Positions 48,692 to 50,910 of a DNA stretch of 50,910 nucleotides are shown here, piece by piece; positions within the stretch are counted from its first letter, which is position 1; each line of letters opens with the position of its first letter. The notes beneath the pieces were generated by a model. That model made no database searches. It was given only the letters and a program-made list of their open reading frames with translations, and was not told where the DNA came from. The stretch is from an uncultured Pelagibacteraceae bacterium. GTDB taxonomy: Bacteria > Pseudomonadota > Alphaproteobacteria > Pelagibacterales > Pelagibacteraceae. The translations under genes and the position numbers were made by a program. Location of the stretch: positions 85,179 through 136,088 of the forward strand of contig CACPEJ010000001.1 in NCBI GenBank assembly GCA_902632935.1, given 5' to 3'.

Positions 48692-50022
48692 TAGCAGAAA
48701 TGATTGATCCAGCTATTTTAGGTTTCATTTTAGTTGGTGTGATGCTATTTGCAATATTTATAGGGTTTCCCATTTCGTTCACTTTAATATTTCTAGGATT
48801 TGTATTTGGTTATCTTGGTTTTGGAAAATTAGTTTTTTATTTAATGACCCTTCAATTTTCAATGGTCATGACCGAACAAACGCTCGCCGCCGTCCCGCTC
48901 TTTGTTTTTATGGGTATTATGATGGAACAAGCTGGATTGATGGAAAGATTGTTTTCAGCATTTCAAATGATGCTAGCAAAAGTAAAAGGGTCTTTATATT
49001 ACGCAGTTCTATTTGTTTCAGTCATATTTGCGGCGGCAACAGGAATTGTTGGTGCATCAGTGACAATTCTTGGAATTATGGCTGCAAAATCAATGAATAG
49101 ATCTGGTTATGATGTAAAACTTGCTGCTGGCACTATTACTGCTGGTGGTACTTTAGGAATTTTAATTCCACCAAGCATTATGCTTGTTGTAATGGGACCT
49201 ATTATGGAAATTCCAGTCATTGATTTGTTTGCAGCTGCAATCTTACCAGGAATTCTTCTTGCAAGTTTGTATGCAGCTTACACAACAATCAGATGCATGA
49301 TTAATCCAAAACTTGGGCCTGTTTTGCCTGATGACATGAGAGCTGCAAGTATGAAAGATGTATGGATAGAATTTTTCTTAGGTTTAGTTCCTCCAGCAGC
49401 TTTAGTATTTGCTGCATTAGGTAGTATTTTATTTGGATTTGCAACCCCAACAGAAGCAGCAGGCTGTGGAGCTATGGGTGCTTTATTGCTTTCGTTGGCA
49501 TATAAAAAATTAACTCTTTCAAAACTTCAAGAAGCATTAGTGAAAACATTAGAGATCACAGCTTTAATAATGGTTTTAGTTGCAGCATCAAATTTTTTTG
49601 GTGCAGTTTTTGCAAGATTAGGAACTCCAACTTTATTAACTGAATTTTTATTAGGCTTAGAAATGAACAAGTATTTAATTCTAGCTATGATAATGGTTAT
49701 GATTTTTTTATTGGGTTGGCCGTTAGAATGGGTACCGATTGTAATGATTATTATTCCAATAATTTTACCATTGGTAGAGGCATTAGGATTTAATTTAACT
49801 TGGTTTGCTATTTTAGTAGCTGTTAATTTACAAACCGCCTGGCTCTCACCTCCAGTAGCACTCTCAGCTTATTTTTTAAAAGGAGTTGTTCCTGAATGGG
49901 ATTTAAAAGATATTTACTATGGAATGATGCAGTTTATGGTTCTTCAAGTAATTGGATTAGTTTTGATCATTATTTTTCCTAAAATTGCACTTTGGTTACC
50001 AACTCTCTTATATGGACAGTAG
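48688..50022 (+). CDS. dctM: TRAP transporter large permease DctM
   Basis: This 444-residue permease of the ion-transporter superfamily has about 12-13 helices. Motifs include FIGFPISFTLIFLGFVFG, AAVPLFVFMGIMMEQAGLMERLF, VIFAAATGIVGASVTILGIMA, AGGTLGILIPPSIMLVVMG and LQTAWLSPPVALSAYFLKGV. The ATG at 48688 is chosen because it overlaps the dctQ stop (ATGA) and follows an AGGAGAG ribosome site; an upstream non-ATG start at 48670 lacks such a site. It ends the TRAP operon. Confidence 0.93.
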   Translation: MIAEMIDPAILGFILVGVMLFAIFIGFPISFTLIFLGFVFGYLGFGKLVFYLMTLQFSMVMTEQTLAAVPLFVFMGIMMEQAGLMERLFSAFQMMLAKVKGSLYYAVLFVSVIFAAATGIVGASVTILGIMAAKSMNRSGYDVKLAAGTITAGGTLGILIPPSIMLVVMGPIMEIPVIDLFAAAILPGILLASLYAAYTTIRCMINPKLGPVLPDDMRAASMKDVWIEFFLGLVPPAALVFAALGSILFGFATPTEAAGCGAMGALLLSLAYKKLTLSKLQEALVKTLEITALIMVLVAASNFFGAVFARLGTPTLLTEFLLGLEMNKYLILAMIMVMIFLLGWPLEWVPIVMIIIPIILPLVEALGFNLTWFAILVAVNLQTAWLSPPVALSAYFLKGVVPEWDLKDIYYGMMQFMVLQVIGLVLIIIFPKIALWLPTLLYGQ

Positions 50023-50047
50023 AATATTAAAGTTTTATATTGTCTAA

Positions 50048-50910
50048 GTGAGTCAGCAAAAAACAAAAAAAAACTCTCATTAACTGGGATTTAGTAACTG
50101 TTAACCCTAACAATAAAACTTGGGATTGGAAGGATTTATTTTGTTTTTGGGGAGTTAATATTCAAAGTGTTATTGGATTTTCACTAATTGCATCTTTGTA
50201 CTTAATTTATAATTTGAACACTGCTGTAGTTCTTTTTGGAACAATTTTAGGAACTTTTTTTGTTTATATATTTTGTAACTTAATTGGAAAACCATCTCAG
50301 AAATTTGGATTACCATTTGTTGTCTTATTAAGATCATCATTAGGATTTAGAGGTGCTCAATTTTTTGGACTTTTGAGAAGTATTGTTGGAATATTTATGT
50401 TTGGTATCCAAACATACTTCTTATCAAAGGCGATTGGTTTCTTAATTCGGGTTTTAATGTACTCAGTAGATAATTCAATTTTACAAAAAGAAATTTTATT
50501 AGTTTTTTTCATAGGATTAAACATTATCGATTGGGCTGCTATATTGATTTCAATTATACTGCAAACTTATTTATTTAGTGTTGGCATGAATTATAACAAA
50601 AAATTAATCAAGTTTTCTGCATTAACGATTTATGCTGCAATGATAATGTTTTTCTTTATTGTTTTATTATCCGATGTAAAACTGACTGCTCAATCTTTCA
50701 TAGATGCTTTAGATTTTCAAAATATCTTTAATCCAAATAATGTTGGTCCAATAATTACAGTTGCAGGGACTATATTTACCTTTTTTTCTATTGTAATTTT
50801 ATCATTTGGAGATTTTTCTAGATACGTTAAAAATGAACAAGAGCTTAAAAAAGGTAATTTAAGCTTAATTTTAAATCTAATAATTTTTTCATTTTTTGTG
50901 TTATTTATTG
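50048..50910 (+). CDS. NCS1-family nucleobase/hydantoin permease, N-terminal part with apparent frameshift
   Basis: From about 50082 the frame reads NWDLVTVNPNNKTWDWKDLF and continues open to the right edge (276 codons). It has NCS1 signatures: TWDWKDLFCFWGVNIQSVIG, KFGLPFVVLLRSSLGFRGAQFFGLLRSIVGIFMFGIQTYF. Such permeases import uracil, cytosine, allantoin or hydantoins. No usable start codon exists in this frame before the conserved region. A GTG at 50048 encodes MSQQKTKK but in another frame that stops at 50081; removing one A from the A9 run at 50065-50073 would join them (MSQQKTKKTLINWDL). A homopolymer sequencing error or a real mutation are both possible. An ATT start is a weaker option. 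Confidence 0.75.

Noticed and set aside
1..50910. CRISPR arrays, insertion sequences, prophage, tRNA or rRNA genes
   Set aside because: No regularly spaced repeats, transposase or integrase motifs, or cloverleaf-like segments were found in the short gaps. The only multi-copy repeat is the 9-bp operator unit at 17555-17646.

Overview
The window is AT-rich (roughly 30% G+C), densely packed, and has very short intergenic gaps and many overlapping start/stop pairs. No stretch over 300 bases lacks a gene. Gene content points to a SAR11-type alphaproteobacterium (Candidatus Pelagibacter or a close relative). Supporting features are a TPP riboswitch in front of a sodium:solute symporter of the thiV type, an aprM-aprB-aprA operon, isocitrate lyase next to a RamB/ScfR-type regulator, an ammonium channel, TRAP transport and an RseP/HU/RecX/MnmA core. 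The assignment rests on recognised families and composition, not on a database search. I see no rRNA, tRNA, CRISPR array, insertion sequence or prophage.

Layout. 1-8780: carbon-catabolism region. The end of iolE faces a tight minus-strand operon (aldehyde dehydrogenase, HpcH/HpaI aldolase, 2-hydroxyacid dehydrogenase, pilin-like protein). A divergent plus-strand operon follows: iolD, a Gfo/Idh oxidoreductase, a ROK kinase and an FAH-family enzyme. 8800-13412: CcdA, a flavodoxin-fold reductase, the TPP riboswitch with its HMP/thiamin-precursor transporter, and an ABC-2 exporter. 13419-16004: a small surface-sugar cassette. 16054-19349: the glyoxylate-bypass locus, with aceA, a 53-residue protein, an operator array and a regulator with two tandem helix-turn-helix domains. 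19356-23173: TPR protein, RseP, HU and AmtB, with clear terminators. 23197-34633: housekeeping genes, including a GT9 glycosyltransferase, rhodanese, RecX, CysQ, MnmA, MetC, an MFS transporter, a PabB-PabA-PabC trio and a HIT protein.

34734-42915 is an organosulfonate/sulfite block. SuyAB (sulfolactate sulfo-lyase) and Xsc (sulfoacetaldehyde acetyltransferase) release sulfite. AprBA with the membrane partner AprM can oxidise it, and a TauE/SafE carrier can export it. Thus C3 and C2 sulfonates could feed carbon (pyruvate, acetyl phosphate) while sulfite is disposed of or used as electron donor. 42912-46781 is a minus-strand run (M23 peptidase, SDR, TerC, GMC oxidoreductase). It diverges from a TRAP transporter (dctP, terminator, dctQ, dctM), followed by an NCS1 nucleobase-type permease that runs off the right edge.

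Seven very small genes (27-56 codons) are described from direct translation: 19356-19520, 17381-17542, 26245-26388, 27153-27323, 29239-29322, 38307-38441 and 42912-43034. The most interesting signals are the 9-bp operator repeats matched to a duplicated-HTH regulator at the aceA locus, the divergent sulfonate block, the mixed inositol-type pathway, a 12-bp-stem RNA hairpin after amtB, a 27-residue extremely basic protein, and an apparent poly-A frameshift at the start of the last permease.
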